Assembly: GCF_900110855.1 (NCBI RefSeq)
Contig: NZ_FOFA01000005.1
Span: 1 to 64,000 of the forward strand
Length of the DNA stretch: 64,000 nucleotides
Source: Microlunatus flavus
GTDB lineage: Bacteria; Actinomycetota; Actinomycetes; Propionibacteriales; Propionibacteriaceae
Direction: 5' to 3'
Shown: piece after piece, positions 14,741 through 23,133 of the stretch
Position numbering within the stretch: the stretch's first letter is position 1
Layout of the letters: each line of letters starts with the position of its first letter
Made by a program: the position numbers and the translations under genes
Notes under the pieces: model-generated
Database searches by the model: none
What the model saw: only the letters and a program-made list of their open reading frames with translations
What the model was told of the DNA's origin: nothing

Positions 14741-16492
14741 ATGGCTGACCAGGCGGACCAGGCGGACCGGACGGACGGGGCGGACCGGACGGTCACGGTC
14801 GTCGCACGGATCGACGCGTACGGCGGGGCCGAGCTCCTCGTCGACGGTTCGCCGAGCCGCGCCCGTCTGGGCACCGTCGAGGACGCCCGCTCCTTCGTCG
14901 GCCAGCAGGCCGTCGACCTCGCCGTCCGGCTCAGCCGCGAGGTCCTGCTCGACACCTCCGACCCGGACGGCACCTGGCTCTTCGTGGCGAGGCCCGACGG
15001 CACGATGGTGGGCACGACGGCGTCGGGCGGCGCCGGCGCGGCTCCCACGCCGGCGGCGACCGCGTCGCCGTCGCCCGACCCGGGCGACCGGAACGGGTCC
15101 GAGGGCGACGCGACCAGCACCGACGCCCCCGACGCGTACGCCGCGGCGGCCGACCCCGAGACCGGTCCCGAGACGAGCCCCGAGGCCGGACCCGCGACGG
15201 ACGCGGCGACCGACCCGGCCCCCCGCGAGGTGACGCCGAGCGCGGTTGCGCCGGTCGTCGCTCCGCCGGCGCCGCCGGCACCCGCGCCGGCGCCTCCGAC
15301 GGCCGCGCAGCCCTGGTCGGCCCCCCAGGCCTGGGGCGGTCCGTCCGGACCCGCGCCCGTGCAGCCCGGCTCCCCGGCGGGTCCGGCGCAGCGGCCCTGG
15401 TCGGCCCCGCAGCCGTGGAACCCGCCCGGCCCGGCTGCCCCGGGCCCGCAGGTGCAGGGCGGTCCCTGGGCGCCGCCGGCAGCGGCCCCGGCGCCGCAGC
15501 CGGTCGGTCCTGGTGCACCCGCGCCCGCTCCAGACGCCGAGCCGCAGGCCCGGCGGGCGCTCCCGACGCTCGACGACCTGCTGGGCGGCCGGCCCGCGCC
15601 GGCGCCGGGTCCCGCGCAGACGGGCTGGCAGGCGTTCGTGCGCCGGGCGACCTTCGGCCTGGTGAACCCGGGCCCCGGCCCGCGCGAGCTGCAGCACCGG
15701 GAGGCGGTGGCGACGATCCAGCGCTCCCTGCCCGGACCCCGCACGGTCGTCGTGGTCAACCCGAAGGGTGGGGCGTCCAAGACGACGGCCGTGATGATGC
15801 TGGCCGCGACGTTCGCGACGCTGCGCGGCGGCTACACCCTCGCCTGGGACAACAACGAGACCCGCGGGACGCTCGGCTGGCGCGCCGTGCCCGCCCGCCA
15901 CACGAACACGGCCGTCGACCTGCTCGCCGACCTCGAGCGGTTCCAGCAGGTGCGCGGCGCCCGGGTCGGCGACCTCGACAACTACGTCCGTACGCAGGGC
16001 GCCGCCCAGTTCGACGTGCTGGCCTCCGACGAGGACCCGGCCGCGTCGGCCTCGATCGACGCCGACGCGTTCTCCCGGCTGCACGGCACCCTCAGCCGCT
16101 TCTACCGGATCCTCGTCGTCGACACCGGCAACAACATGCGGGCCAGCAACTGGGAGGCCGCGGTCGCCGCGGCCGACCAGCTCGTGATCGTGTCGACGGT
16201 CCGCGAGGACACCGCCGCCAGCGCCGCCTGGCTCGTCGACGGGCTACGGGCCAAGGGCCACGGCGACAAGGTCGAGCAGGCCGTCACCGTGCTGTCCGCG
16301 CCGGGCTCGTCGGACGACCCCGCCCTGTCGCAGCGGCTGCACGACCACTTCGCCCAGCTCACGCGGGCCGTGGTGGACGTGCCGCACGAGCCCTCCCTGG
16401 TGGCGGGCGGACCGATCGACTTCGGGGCGCTGTCGAAGGCCTCGCGCGACGCCTGGACCCTCGCCACCGCGAAGGTGGCCGAGGGGCTCTAG
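14741..16492 (+). CDS. MinD/ParA-family ATPase with long Ala/Pro-rich N-terminus
   Basis: A 583-residue protein in two parts. Residues 1 to about 270 are disordered and rich in Ala, Pro, Gly and Trp (PWSAPQAWGG, RPWSAPQPWNPPG repeats). The C-terminal P-loop ATPase has the deviant Walker A VVVNPKGGASKTT near residue 338 with the signature Lys, then LAWDNNETRGTLGWRA and the Walker B-like ILVVDTGNNMRASNWEAA. This arrangement is typical of actinobacterial MinD-like proteins, some near type VII secretion systems. No ESX genes are present here, so the cargo is unknown. The N-terminus starts with short DQAD/DRTD repeats. Confidence 0.88.
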   Translation: MADQADQADRTDGADRTVTVVARIDAYGGAELLVDGSPSRARLGTVEDARSFVGQQAVDLAVRLSREVLLDTSDPDGTWLFVARPDGTMVGTTASGGAGAAPTPAATASPSPDPGDRNGSEGDATSTDAPDAYAAAADPETGPETSPEAGPATDAATDPAPREVTPSAVAPVVAPPAPPAPAPAPPTAAQPWSAPQAWGGPSGPAPVQPGSPAGPAQRPWSAPQPWNPPGPAAPGPQVQGGPWAPPAAAPAPQPVGPGAPAPAPDAEPQARRALPTLDDLLGGRPAPAPGPAQTGWQAFVRRATFGLVNPGPGPRELQHREAVATIQRSLPGPRTVVVVNPKGGASKTTAVMMLAATFATLRGGYTLAWDNNETRGTLGWRAVPARHTNTAVDLLADLERFQQVRGARVGDLDNYVRTQGAAQFDVLASDEDPAASASIDADAFSRLHGTLSRFYRILVVDTGNNMRASNWEAAVAAADQLVIVSTVREDTAASAAWLVDGLRAKGHGDKVEQAVTVLSAPGSSDDPALSQRLHDHFAQLTRAVVDVPHEPSLVAGGPIDFGALSKASRDAWTLATAKVAEGL

Positions 16493-16550
16493 CCGGCGTC
16501 GCCCCGGGACGGCACCAAACCCGCGGGGGGGGTGGCCGCGAACTCCCTGC

Positions 16551-18143
16551 ATGACCACGACCGCCGCCCCCGCTCCGACGGGCGACCCGGCCCCGGCACC
16601 CGAGGTCCGTACGCCCGGTCGCCTGGCCCGGGCGGCGTCGGGGATCGCCGCCGCGGCCCTGGCGCTCGGCGCCGGCCACCTGGTGGCCGCCTTCCTCGAC
16701 CCGGCGGCGTCGCCGCTGGTCGCGGTCGGGTCAGCTCTCGTCGACGCCGCGCCGACGCCCGCCAAGACGGTGGCCGTCCGCCTGCTCGGCACCTACGACA
16801 AGCCGGTGCTGATCGGCACGGTCGGCCTGGTGCTCCTGGTGCTGGCCGCCGTCCTCGGTCTCCTCGCCCGCGCGCACCGGCGCACGGCGCTCGTCGGCAC
16901 GGCGCTGCTCGGCGTCGTCGGCGCGGCCACCGCCGTCTACCGCGGCGGCCCCACGGACGCCGTCCCCTCGGTCGTGGCCGGGGTCGCCGGCGTCGCCGCG
17001 CTGCTCTGGACCACCTCGCGCGACCCCTCGGCACCAGCGGCGCAGACGCCCGACTCGACCACCGCGCACAGCGGCCGCACGTCGCGGCGGAGCTTCCTCG
17101 TCGCCGTCGGCGTGGTCGCCGTAGGGGCTGCGGCCACCGCCGCCGCCGGAACCGTCGTCGGACGGGTGCGCGCCGCGGGAGCGGCCGCGCGCCGCAGCCT
17201 CGGGCTGCCCGCGCCTGCGTCGCCCGCCCCACCGCTCCCGGACGGGGTCCAGCTGCCCGGCATGACGCCGTTCACCACGCCCGTCGACGACTTCTACCGC
17301 GTCGACATCAGCCTCGTGACGCCGAGCGTCGACGCGAGCACGTGGACGCTGACCGTCGACGGCATGGTCGACCACCCGCTGACGCTGACCTACGACGAGC
17401 TGCTCGCGATGCCGATGGTCGAGCGCGACATCACCCTGACCTGCGTGTCGAACGAGGTCGGCGGCCCGTACGTCAGCAGCGGCCGGTGGCTCGGCGTCCC
17501 GCTCTCCGAGGTCCTCTCCCGCGTCGGCGTCCAGCCCGGCGTCGACCAGCTCTACTCGTACTCGCTCGACTCCGGCTACACGGCCTCCACGCCCTACCAG
17601 GCGGTCATCGACGGACGCGACGCGATGATCGCCGTCGGGCTCGACGGCAAGCCGCTCGCCGACGCACGCGGCTACCCCGCCCGGATGATCGTCCCCGGGC
17701 TGTTCGGCTTCGTCGCCAACACCAAGTGGCTCGAGCGCATCGAGCTGACGACCTACGCGAAGCGCACGGCCTACTGGACCGAGCGTGGCTGGGCGACCGA
17801 CGGGCCGATCCTCACGCAGAGCCGCATCGACCTGCCGAAGTCCCTCGCCACGCTCCCGAAGGACAAGCCGGTGATCGCCGGCGTGGCCTGGGCGCAGCAC
17901 CGCGGCATCGACAAGGTCGAGATCCAGATCGACGACGGCGCGTGGCAGGAGACGTCGCTCGCGACCGACGGCGGTGTCGACCTGTGGCGCCAGTGGTCGT
18001 TCCGCTTCGACGGTCCCCCCGGCCTCCACTCGGCCCGCGTGCGGGCGACCGACGCGACCGGGGCGACGCAGCCCGAGGCGCGGACCAAGGTGTTCCCCGA
18101 CGGTGCGCGCGGCTGGCACCAGATCCAGTTCACCAGCGAGTAG
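16551..18143 (+). CDS. Membrane-anchored molybdopterin-dependent oxidoreductase (sulfite-oxidase fold)
   Basis: A 530-residue protein. The first about 160 residues hold four hydrophobic spans. Then comes SRRSFLVAVGVVAVGAAATAAAGTVVG, a Tat-like or anchoring segment (arginine pair, then hydrophobic). The sulfite-oxidase-type Mo domain follows, with the Mo-ligand Cys298 in LTCVSNEVGGP and the closing Ig-like dimerisation domain (IAGVAWAQHRGIDKVEIQIDDG). It probably acts on the outer face of the membrane. Mycobacterial homologues lie near SigK-controlled genes, and fasciclin, sigK and rskA follow here. A moaE gene for the cofactor is at 31079. Confidence 0.9.
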   Translation: MTTTAAPAPTGDPAPAPEVRTPGRLARAASGIAAAALALGAGHLVAAFLDPAASPLVAVGSALVDAAPTPAKTVAVRLLGTYDKPVLIGTVGLVLLVLAAVLGLLARAHRRTALVGTALLGVVGAATAVYRGGPTDAVPSVVAGVAGVAALLWTTSRDPSAPAAQTPDSTTAHSGRTSRRSFLVAVGVVAVGAAATAAAGTVVGRVRAAGAAARRSLGLPAPASPAPPLPDGVQLPGMTPFTTPVDDFYRVDISLVTPSVDASTWTLTVDGMVDHPLTLTYDELLAMPMVERDITLTCVSNEVGGPYVSSGRWLGVPLSEVLSRVGVQPGVDQLYSYSLDSGYTASTPYQAVIDGRDAMIAVGLDGKPLADARGYPARMIVPGLFGFVANTKWLERIELTTYAKRTAYWTERGWATDGPILTQSRIDLPKSLATLPKDKPVIAGVAWAQHRGIDKVEIQIDDGAWQETSLATDGGVDLWRQWSFRFDGPPGLHSARVRATDATGATQPEARTKVFPDGARGWHQIQFTSE

Positions 18144-18171
18144 CACCGCATCCACCGCACCTTCCCGACAG

Positions 18172-18205
18172 ACCTGATCATGACCTTTCCGGGCCATGAT
18201 CAGGT
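18172..18205 (+). terminator. Inverted repeat after the molybdoenzyme gene
   Basis: ACCTGATCATG (18172-18182) and CATGATCAGGT (18195-18205) are perfect 11-bp arms around a 12-base spacer, 28 bases after the upstream stop. There is no T-tract, so it may be a Rho-type hairpin or an operator for the fasciclin promoter. The surrounding 18180-18310 is unusually AT-rich for this genome, and CTGGTC/GACCAG (18262-18267, 18295-18300) forms a second, wider pair. Confidence 0.5.
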
Positions 18206-18401
18206 GTTCTGGCGTCCGCGTGGCGGATGGATTGGTCGGAAGCCTGTGGACTTCATAAGTCCTGGTCAGATGCACTTTGATCTTGTTCCGACGAGACCAG
18301 ATCGTGACCAAACCGGTGAGCCCACCGCCGCGAACCCCTCATGTCCAGCGCGTGAGCCCGGGACCGGGCCACGCAGAACGAAACCCTCAGGAGAACCTGA
18401 C

Positions 18402-19067
18402 ATGATCACCTCTCGCCTCGGCAAGATCGCCGCCCTCGCCGCCGTCGTGGCCTTCCCGCTGAGCCTCGCGGCCTGCGGCGACACCGCCAGCAGCGGCTCC
18501 GCCCCCGCCTCGAGCGCCGCGGCCCCGTCCAGCGCCGCCTCCAGCCCGGCGATGACCCCGTCGATGTCGCCGTCCTCGTCGGCCGGCGACGCGAGCGCGC
18601 CCTTCGGCTCGGGCTGCTCCGCGGTCCCGACCTCGGGCAAGGGCTCCTTCGACGGCATGTCGCAGGACCCGGTCGCCACGGCGGCCAGCAACAACCCGGC
18701 GCTGTCCACCCTCGTCACCGCGGTCAAGGCCGCCGGCCTGGTCGACACGCTGAACAACGCCGACAACATCACCGTCTTCGCGCCGACGAACGACGCCTTC
18801 AAGAAGATCCCGGCCGCCGACCTCAAGAAGGTCCTGGCCGACAAGAAGACGCTCACCGCGATCCTCACCGGTCACGTGACGTCGCCGAAGCTGGCGCCGT
18901 CCGACCTCGCCGGGGACCACACCTCGCTGGCGAAGACCACCATCAAGGTCACCGGCAGCGGCGAGGACTACACGGTCGACGGCTCGGCCAAGGTCGTCTG
19001 CGGCAACGTGCAGACCGCCAACGCCACCGTCTACATCATCGACAGCGTCCTGCTGCCGAAGTCCTGA
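18402..19067 (+). CDS. Fasciclin-domain lipoprotein (MPT83/MPT70-like)
   Basis: A 221-residue secreted protein. The lipobox FPLSLAAC ends a signal peptide at about Cys25. A Ser/Ala/Pro-rich linker (SSAAAPSSAASS) follows. One fasciclin (FAS1) domain covers residues 75-221, with LVTAVKAAGLVDTLN and ITVFAPTNDAFKKIP as the H1-type motif and ATVYIIDSVLLPKS as the closing strand. It acts at the cell surface, probably in adhesion. In mycobacteria such genes (mpt83, mpt70) are the main SigK targets, and sigK follows 31 bases downstream. A strong AGGAG precedes the ATG. Confidence 0.93.
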   Translation: MITSRLGKIAALAAVVAFPLSLAACGDTASSGSAPASSAAAPSSAASSPAMTPSMSPSSSAGDASAPFGSGCSAVPTSGKGSFDGMSQDPVATAASNNPALSTLVTAVKAAGLVDTLNNADNITVFAPTNDAFKKIPAADLKKVLADKKTLTAILTGHVTSPKLAPSDLAGDHTSLAKTTIKVTGSGEDYTVDGSAKVVCGNVQTANATVYIIDSVLLPKS

Positions 19068-19098
19068 CCGGACGCGACGCGACCCCCGACCAGGGCCG

Positions 19099-19767
19099 AT
19101 GAACCTGCACGTGGTGACCGACGGGCCGGGCGACGAGCCCCGGCCCGTCGGCCGCGGGTCCGCACCCCGCACGGGTGCTGACGCCGCGGAGGCGGCCGCG
19201 GAGCTGGTCGAGCTCGTCACCGCCACGGCCGGGGGCGACCAGGACGCCTTCGCCCGGTTGTACGACCGCACGGTGCACCGCGTGCACGGCGTGGTCTGGC
19301 GGGTCCTGCGCTCGGCCGACCACGCCGCCGAGGTGACCCAGGAGGTCTACACCGAGGTGTGGCGCCAGGCCGCCCGCTACGAGGCCTCGCGCGGCTCGGT
19401 GAGCGCGTGGATGACGACGATGGCGCACCGCCGGGCGGTCGACCGGGTCCGGTCGGTGACCAGCGAGACGGCCCGCATCGAGCACTACGCGGTCCGCGAG
19501 GTCGGCCGCGACGTCGACCACGTCTGGGAGGGCGTCGAGCAGCGGCTCGACGCCGAGCGCGTACGGCGCGGGCTCAGCACGCTGACCCCGCTCCAGCGCG
19601 AGGCCCTGACCCTCGCCTACTTCGGCGGCTACACGCAGAACCAGATCGCCGCCCTGCTCCAGGTGCCGCTCGGCACCGTGAAGACGCGCGTCCGTGACGC
19701 GCTGATCCGGCTGCGGACCGCGCTGGAGACCGACGACCGCAGCACGAACGACGGGGGACGAGCATGA
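19099..19767 (+). CDS. sigK: ECF RNA polymerase sigma factor SigK
   Basis: A 222-residue ECF sigma factor. Region 2 contains FARLYDRTVHRVHGVVWRVLRSADHAAEVTQEVYTEVWRQ, cut here for length into its core DHAAEVTQEVYTEVW. Region 4 has LTPLQREALTLAYFGGYTQNQIA and VPLGTVKTRVRDALIRLR. The overlap with an RskA-type anti-sigma gene and the adjacent fasciclin gene identify the SigK branch. It should direct transcription of fasciclin and redox-sensitive surface genes when released from RskA. Confidence 0.92.
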   Translation: MNLHVVTDGPGDEPRPVGRGSAPRTGADAAEAAAELVELVTATAGGDQDAFARLYDRTVHRVHGVVWRVLRSADHAAEVTQEVYTEVWRQAARYEASRGSVSAWMTTMAHRRAVDRVRSVTSETARIEHYAVREVGRDVDHVWEGVEQRLDAERVRRGLSTLTPLQREALTLAYFGGYTQNQIAALLQVPLGTVKTRVRDALIRLRTALETDDRSTNDGGRA

Positions 19768-20516
19768 ACGACCACGACGCCGCGGGCGCGTACGTCGTCG
19801 CGGCCCTGCAACCCGAGGACCTGGACGCCTTCGAGCGCCACCTCGCCCGCTGCGACCGCTGCCAGACCGAGGTCGCCCGGCTGCGGGAGACCGCCACCGA
19901 GCTCGGCTGGCTGGCCGCAGCACCACCCCCTCCCCCGGGCCTGCGCGCAGCCGTCCTGTCCGGCGTCGCGACCGTCGCCCAGCTCCCGCCCGAGACCCGG
20001 CCCTCGCGCGAGCGTGCCGACGAGGACGACGTCGTCGACCTCGGCGCAGCACGCCGGAACCGCGTCGCGCGCCGTACGCGGGTCCTCACCCTGCTCGTGG
20101 CGGCGGTCAGCGTGCTCGCGCTCGCGCTCGGCGGCGTCGTCGTCTCGCTCGTCGGCGACCGGCCGACGCCCACCGCCGCGGCCGGGGACGCCGGCCTGCT
20201 GTCCGCCCCCGACGCCCGGATCGTGCCCGCGAGCCTGCCCGGCGGGGCGCACGCGTCCTTCGTGGTGTCGCGGCAGCAGAACCGCGCGCTGTTCGTGGCG
20301 CACGGGCTGCCGGCGCTGGACGGCGGGCGGACCTACCAGCTCTGGACGGTGCGTGGCAGCGCCGCGTCCCCGGACAGCCTCCTCGGCGGTGGGGCCGACG
20401 TCAGCCAGTGGTTCCACGGGACCGTCGCCGACGCCGACGCCCTCGCGGTCACGGTCGAGCCCGCGGGTGGTTCCCCGGTCCCGACGAGCCCGGTGCTGGT
20501 CAGCGGCACCCTCTGA
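19764..20516 (+). CDS. rskA: Anti-sigma-K factor RskA
   Basis: A 250-residue single-pass membrane protein. The cytoplasmic anti-sigma domain has the zinc-type motif HLARCDRCQTE (HxxxCxxC) near residue 27. The single span is VLTLLVAAVSVLALALGGVVVSLVG near 110-134. The C-terminal extracytoplasmic RskA domain includes GLPALDGGRTYQLWTVRG and ALAVTVEPAGGSPVPTSPVLVSGTL. It holds SigK until regulated proteolysis (family knowledge). The ATG lies 4 bases inside sigK, so the pair is made in fixed ratio. Confidence 0.92.
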   Translation: MNDHDAAGAYVVAALQPEDLDAFERHLARCDRCQTEVARLRETATELGWLAAAPPPPPGLRAAVLSGVATVAQLPPETRPSRERADEDDVVDLGAARRNRVARRTRVLTLLVAAVSVLALALGGVVVSLVGDRPTPTAAAGDAGLLSAPDARIVPASLPGGAHASFVVSRQQNRALFVAHGLPALDGGRTYQLWTVRGSAASPDSLLGGGADVSQWFHGTVADADALAVTVEPAGGSPVPTSPVLVSGTL

Positions 20517-20548
20517 GGGCGAGCGGGCCGCGGCGGTCCGCCGACGGG

Positions 20549-20611
20549 CGCTCCCTGAGCTCTTCCGCGGACGCCGACCTCTTCGAGGCCCTTCGACAGG
20601 CTCAGGGAGCG
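20549..20611. repeat. Dispersed palindromic repeat, copy A
   Basis: Perfect 12-bp arms CGCTCCCTGAGC (20549-20560) and GCTCAGGGAGCG (20600-20611) enclose a 39-base centre. The right part, 20576-20610, is a perfect 35-bp reverse complement of 21602-21636 on the other side of the dehydrogenase gene. The core TTCGACAGGCTCAGG is a widespread REP-type motif in bacterial genomes. Confidence 0.9.
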
Positions 20612-20650
20612 TGTCGTCGGCGCCGGTGGACGGCTGGCTAGGGTGAACGG

Positions 20651-21565
20651 GTGACCGTGGTGTGCGTGCCCGATGCCGATGCCGTCCAGCTCCTGGGCGA
20701 CCTGCCCGAGGGGGTGGAGGTCGTCGTCTGGAACGGCGAGCCCGACCGACCCGCCCGGCTCGGCGAGACCGAGTTCTGGGTGCCCCAGGTGGAGGACTCC
20801 AGCGACCTCGAGAACAAGCTCGCCGCGATGCCCGACCTCAAGGTCATGCAGCTGCTGAGCGCCGGCGTGGAGGACCTCGTCGGCAAGACGCCCGAGGGCG
20901 TCCAGCTCTGCGACGCCCGCGGCGTGCACGGCGGCCCGGTCGCCGACATGGTGCTCACGCTGATGCTGGCCTCCTACCGGCAGGTCCCCCACTTCGTCCG
21001 GGCCCAGGCGCGCGGCGAGTGGAGCGACGCCCAGGGCGAGGACCTCGAGGACAAGCGGGTGCTGATCGTCGGCGCCGGCGACCTCGGCGAGCAGACGGCG
21101 AAGCGGCTCAAGGGCTTCGGCGCGGTGCCCGTCCTCGTCGCGCACTCGGCCCGCGAGGGCGTGCACGCCACCGGCGAGCTGCCGGACCTGCTGCCGGCCG
21201 CGGACGCCGTCGTGCTCACCGTGCCGCTCACGCCCGACACCGAGGGCATGGTCGACGCGAAGTTCCTCGCCGCGATGCCCGACGGCGCCCTGCTCGTCAA
21301 CGTCGCCCGCGGCAAGGTCGTCGACACCGACGCCCTGCTCGCCGAGCTCACCTCGGGCCGCCTGCGCGCCGGGCTCGACGTCGTCGAGCCCGAGCCGCTG
21401 CCCGAGGGCCACCCGCTCTGGTCCGCGCCGAACCTGCTCATCACCCCGCACGCCGCCGGCCACGTCAAGCGCTCCGGCGAGCGTGCGTACGCCCTCGTGC
21501 GCGCCCAGCTGGAACGGTTCGTCCAGGGCGAGGAGCTGCAGAACGTGGTCACCGGGCAGTACTGA
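20651..21565 (+). CDS. D-isomer-specific 2-hydroxyacid dehydrogenase
   Basis: A 304-residue NAD-dependent dehydrogenase. The dinucleotide motif is VLIVGAGDLGEQTAKRL (GxGxxG). The catalytic Arg is in VNVARGKVVDTDAL, the Glu in DVVEPEPLPEGHPLW and the His in LLITPHAAGH. The catalytic domain is slightly short for the family. It reduces 2-keto acids or oxidises D-2-hydroxyacids in the cytosol; the substrate is unknown. The gene is bounded on both sides by inverted copies of a 35-bp dispersed repeat. Confidence 0.92.
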   Translation: MTVVCVPDADAVQLLGDLPEGVEVVVWNGEPDRPARLGETEFWVPQVEDSSDLENKLAAMPDLKVMQLLSAGVEDLVGKTPEGVQLCDARGVHGGPVADMVLTLMLASYRQVPHFVRAQARGEWSDAQGEDLEDKRVLIVGAGDLGEQTAKRLKGFGAVPVLVAHSAREGVHATGELPDLLPAADAVVLTVPLTPDTEGMVDAKFLAAMPDGALLVNVARGKVVDTDALLAELTSGRLRAGLDVVEPEPLPEGHPLWSAPNLLITPHAAGHVKRSGERAYALVRAQLERFVQGEELQNVVTGQY

Positions 21566-21600
21566 CTCGTCCTCCTCGTGCCCGGTCGGGGACCGGTCAG

Positions 21601-21696
21601 CGCTCCCTGAGCCTGTCGAAGGGCCTCGAAGAGGTCAGCGCCCTCCCGGTGGCGGACGCCGACCCGTTCCGGGCCCTTCGACAAGCTCAGGGAGCG
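21601..21696. repeat. Dispersed palindromic repeat, copy B
   Basis: Arms 21601-21624 and 21673-21696 are 24 bp long and complementary with a single mismatch. The core is TGAGCCTGTCGAAGGGC. The left 35 bases (21602-21636) match copy A exactly in opposite orientation. A degenerate partial copy (GAGCTCAGCGAGCG) follows up to about 21720 at the end of the minus-strand glycosyltransferase gene. Confidence 0.92.
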
Positions 21697-21706
21697 TCTG
21701 GCGAGC

Positions 21707-22534
21707 TCAGCGAGCGTCCGGCTCGCCCAGCAGGCCGAGGACCCAGGCGCGGTCGGCGTACCAGTCGAGGCCGCTGCCGGTGTTGTGCGGGGGGAAGGCG
21801 CCCGGGCCGAGGCCGGCCAGCGTGCGCCACCGGTCGCCCCAGCGGGCGTCGAGGCCGGTGAGGATCTCAGCCCGGTTATCCTCGGCCTTCCGCCCGATCC
21901 GGGTCATGGTGACGCGGCGCAGGTGGTGGACGTAGGCGGCCTCGGTCACCACCACCCGCCAGCCCGCGGCGCGAGCCCGCAGGGCCCAGTCGACGTCAGC
22001 GCCGTAGCCGTGGTGCGGGAACGTCGCCGTGTCGAGCGGGCCGACCTCCGCGACCGCCTTGAGCGAGAAGGCGATCGCCGTGCCGTCGCAGAAGGGCACG
22101 TCGCGCACGACGGGACGGGGCTCGTACGCCTCGGCGTACGCCGGCACGTGCACGGCCCGCTGGTGCAGCCAGAAGTCGTCGTAGCAGGCGGCCGCCACGG
22201 CCACGCCCTCCCCCGCGAGGGCGCCCACGAGCGCGGGCACGAAGCCGCGCGACAGCCGCGTGTCGTTGTTCAGGAGCACGACGGCCTCGGCGCCGTCCTG
22301 CCGCGCCCGCTCGAAGGCCCAGTTCGCGGTGCCGATCCAGCGCAGGTTCTCCCCCGTGCGCACCAGCTCGACCCCGGCGGCCCAGCCCGGCAGCACGTAG
22401 TCGCCGGCGTTGTCGACGACCACCACGTGCAGGTCGTCGCGCGGCAGCGGCTCGTCGCGCGCGAGGTCGCGCAGGACGGCGTCGGTCAGCTCGGGCGACC
22501 CGTACGCGGGGATGGCCAGGAAGGTGCGGGGCAC
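21707..22534 (-). CDS. Family 2 (rhamnosyl-type) glycosyltransferase
   Basis: A 275-residue GT-A enzyme. RTFLAIPAYGSPELTDAVLRDL starts the fold. VVVDNAGDY, NLRWIGTANWAFERA and VVLLNNDTRLSRGFVPAL form the nucleotide-sugar and DxD-type site. YGADVDWALRARAAGWRVVV is the usual rhamnosyltransferase-like C-terminal motif. It most likely builds cell-surface glycan. The GTG at 22534 places the fold at residue 2; the frame remains open further upstream without support. Its last codons run into the edge of repeat copy B. Confidence 0.85.
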   Translation of the reverse strand: MPRTFLAIPAYGSPELTDAVLRDLARDEPLPRDDLHVVVVDNAGDYVLPGWAAGVELVRTGENLRWIGTANWAFERARQDGAEAVVLLNNDTRLSRGFVPALVGALAGEGVAVAAACYDDFWLHQRAVHVPAYAEAYEPRPVVRDVPFCDGTAIAFSLKAVAEVGPLDTATFPHHGYGADVDWALRARAAGWRVVVTEAAYVHHLRRVTMTRIGRKAEDNRAEILTGLDARWGDRWRTLAGLGPGAFPPHNTGSGLDWYADRAWVLGLLGEPDAR

Positions 22535-22631
22535 GGACGCATCGTAGATCGGTCGTGCCCACCTGATCGACCGTCCGAAGGTTCTCCGAGTCCAGCCACC
22601 GGTGGGCGCGAGTTCTGGCACAGTCGGTGTC

Positions 22632-23123
22632 GTGGCCGACCAGGGCGCGTCTGACCCGAGCACTCGCACGTGGCGGGTGACCGGGTGGCGACGCTGGCTC
22701 TACGTGCTCCTGCTGGTCTCCTTCCTCGCCCAGGCCGTGAACCGACTGGTCGACCTGCTGGTCGGGCCGCCGCCCCACTACGGCGACGGCATCTTCTTCG
22801 CCCTCGCGCTGCTGGCAGCCCTGGCGTACGGCTGGATGGTGGTCCTCTACCTGCGGACGCGCGTCACTCTGACGCCCGAGGGGGTCGAGGTGCGTTCCTT
22901 CCGGACCAAGGTCATCCCCTACACCGAGGTCGAGCGCGCCTACCGGAACCGGTTCAGCCGTGGCGTCGTCTCGCTCGACCTGCTCGACGCCACGCGGATC
23001 GCTCTTCCCGCGCCGGTGTCGGGCTTCAAGGACGCCGCGCCCGAGCTGGACGAGGCCGTCGCCCTGATCCAGGCGCGGGTGGACGGCGCCCGGGCCGCCG
23101 CCGGCGAGGACGTCGCCGGGTAG
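22632..23123 (+). CDS. Small membrane protein with PH-like domain
   Basis: A 163-residue protein. Two hydrophobic spans are near residues 20-40 (LYVLLLVSFLAQAVNRLVDLL) and 52-74 (IFFALALLAALAYGWMVVLYL), broken here into IFFALALLAALAYGW. A C-terminal bacterial PH-like domain contains VTLTPEGVEVRSFRTKVIPY and RIALPAPVSGF. Such proteins are frequent and uncharacterised in actinobacteria. GTG 22632 is chosen; GTG 22602 is possible. It is followed after 10 bases by mug. Confidence 0.75.
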   Translation: MADQGASDPSTRTWRVTGWRRWLYVLLLVSFLAQAVNRLVDLLVGPPPHYGDGIFFALALLAALAYGWMVVLYLRTRVTLTPEGVEVRSFRTKVIPYTEVERAYRNRFSRGVVSLDLLDATRIALPAPVSGFKDAAPELDEAVALIQARVDGARAAAGEDVAG

Positions 23124-23133
23124 GTTCCGCCCC

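Noticed and set aside
18172-18205. T-tract intrinsic terminator
   Set aside because: The stem is strong but is followed by GTTCTGG rather than a T run; listed as a hairpin with uncertain role.
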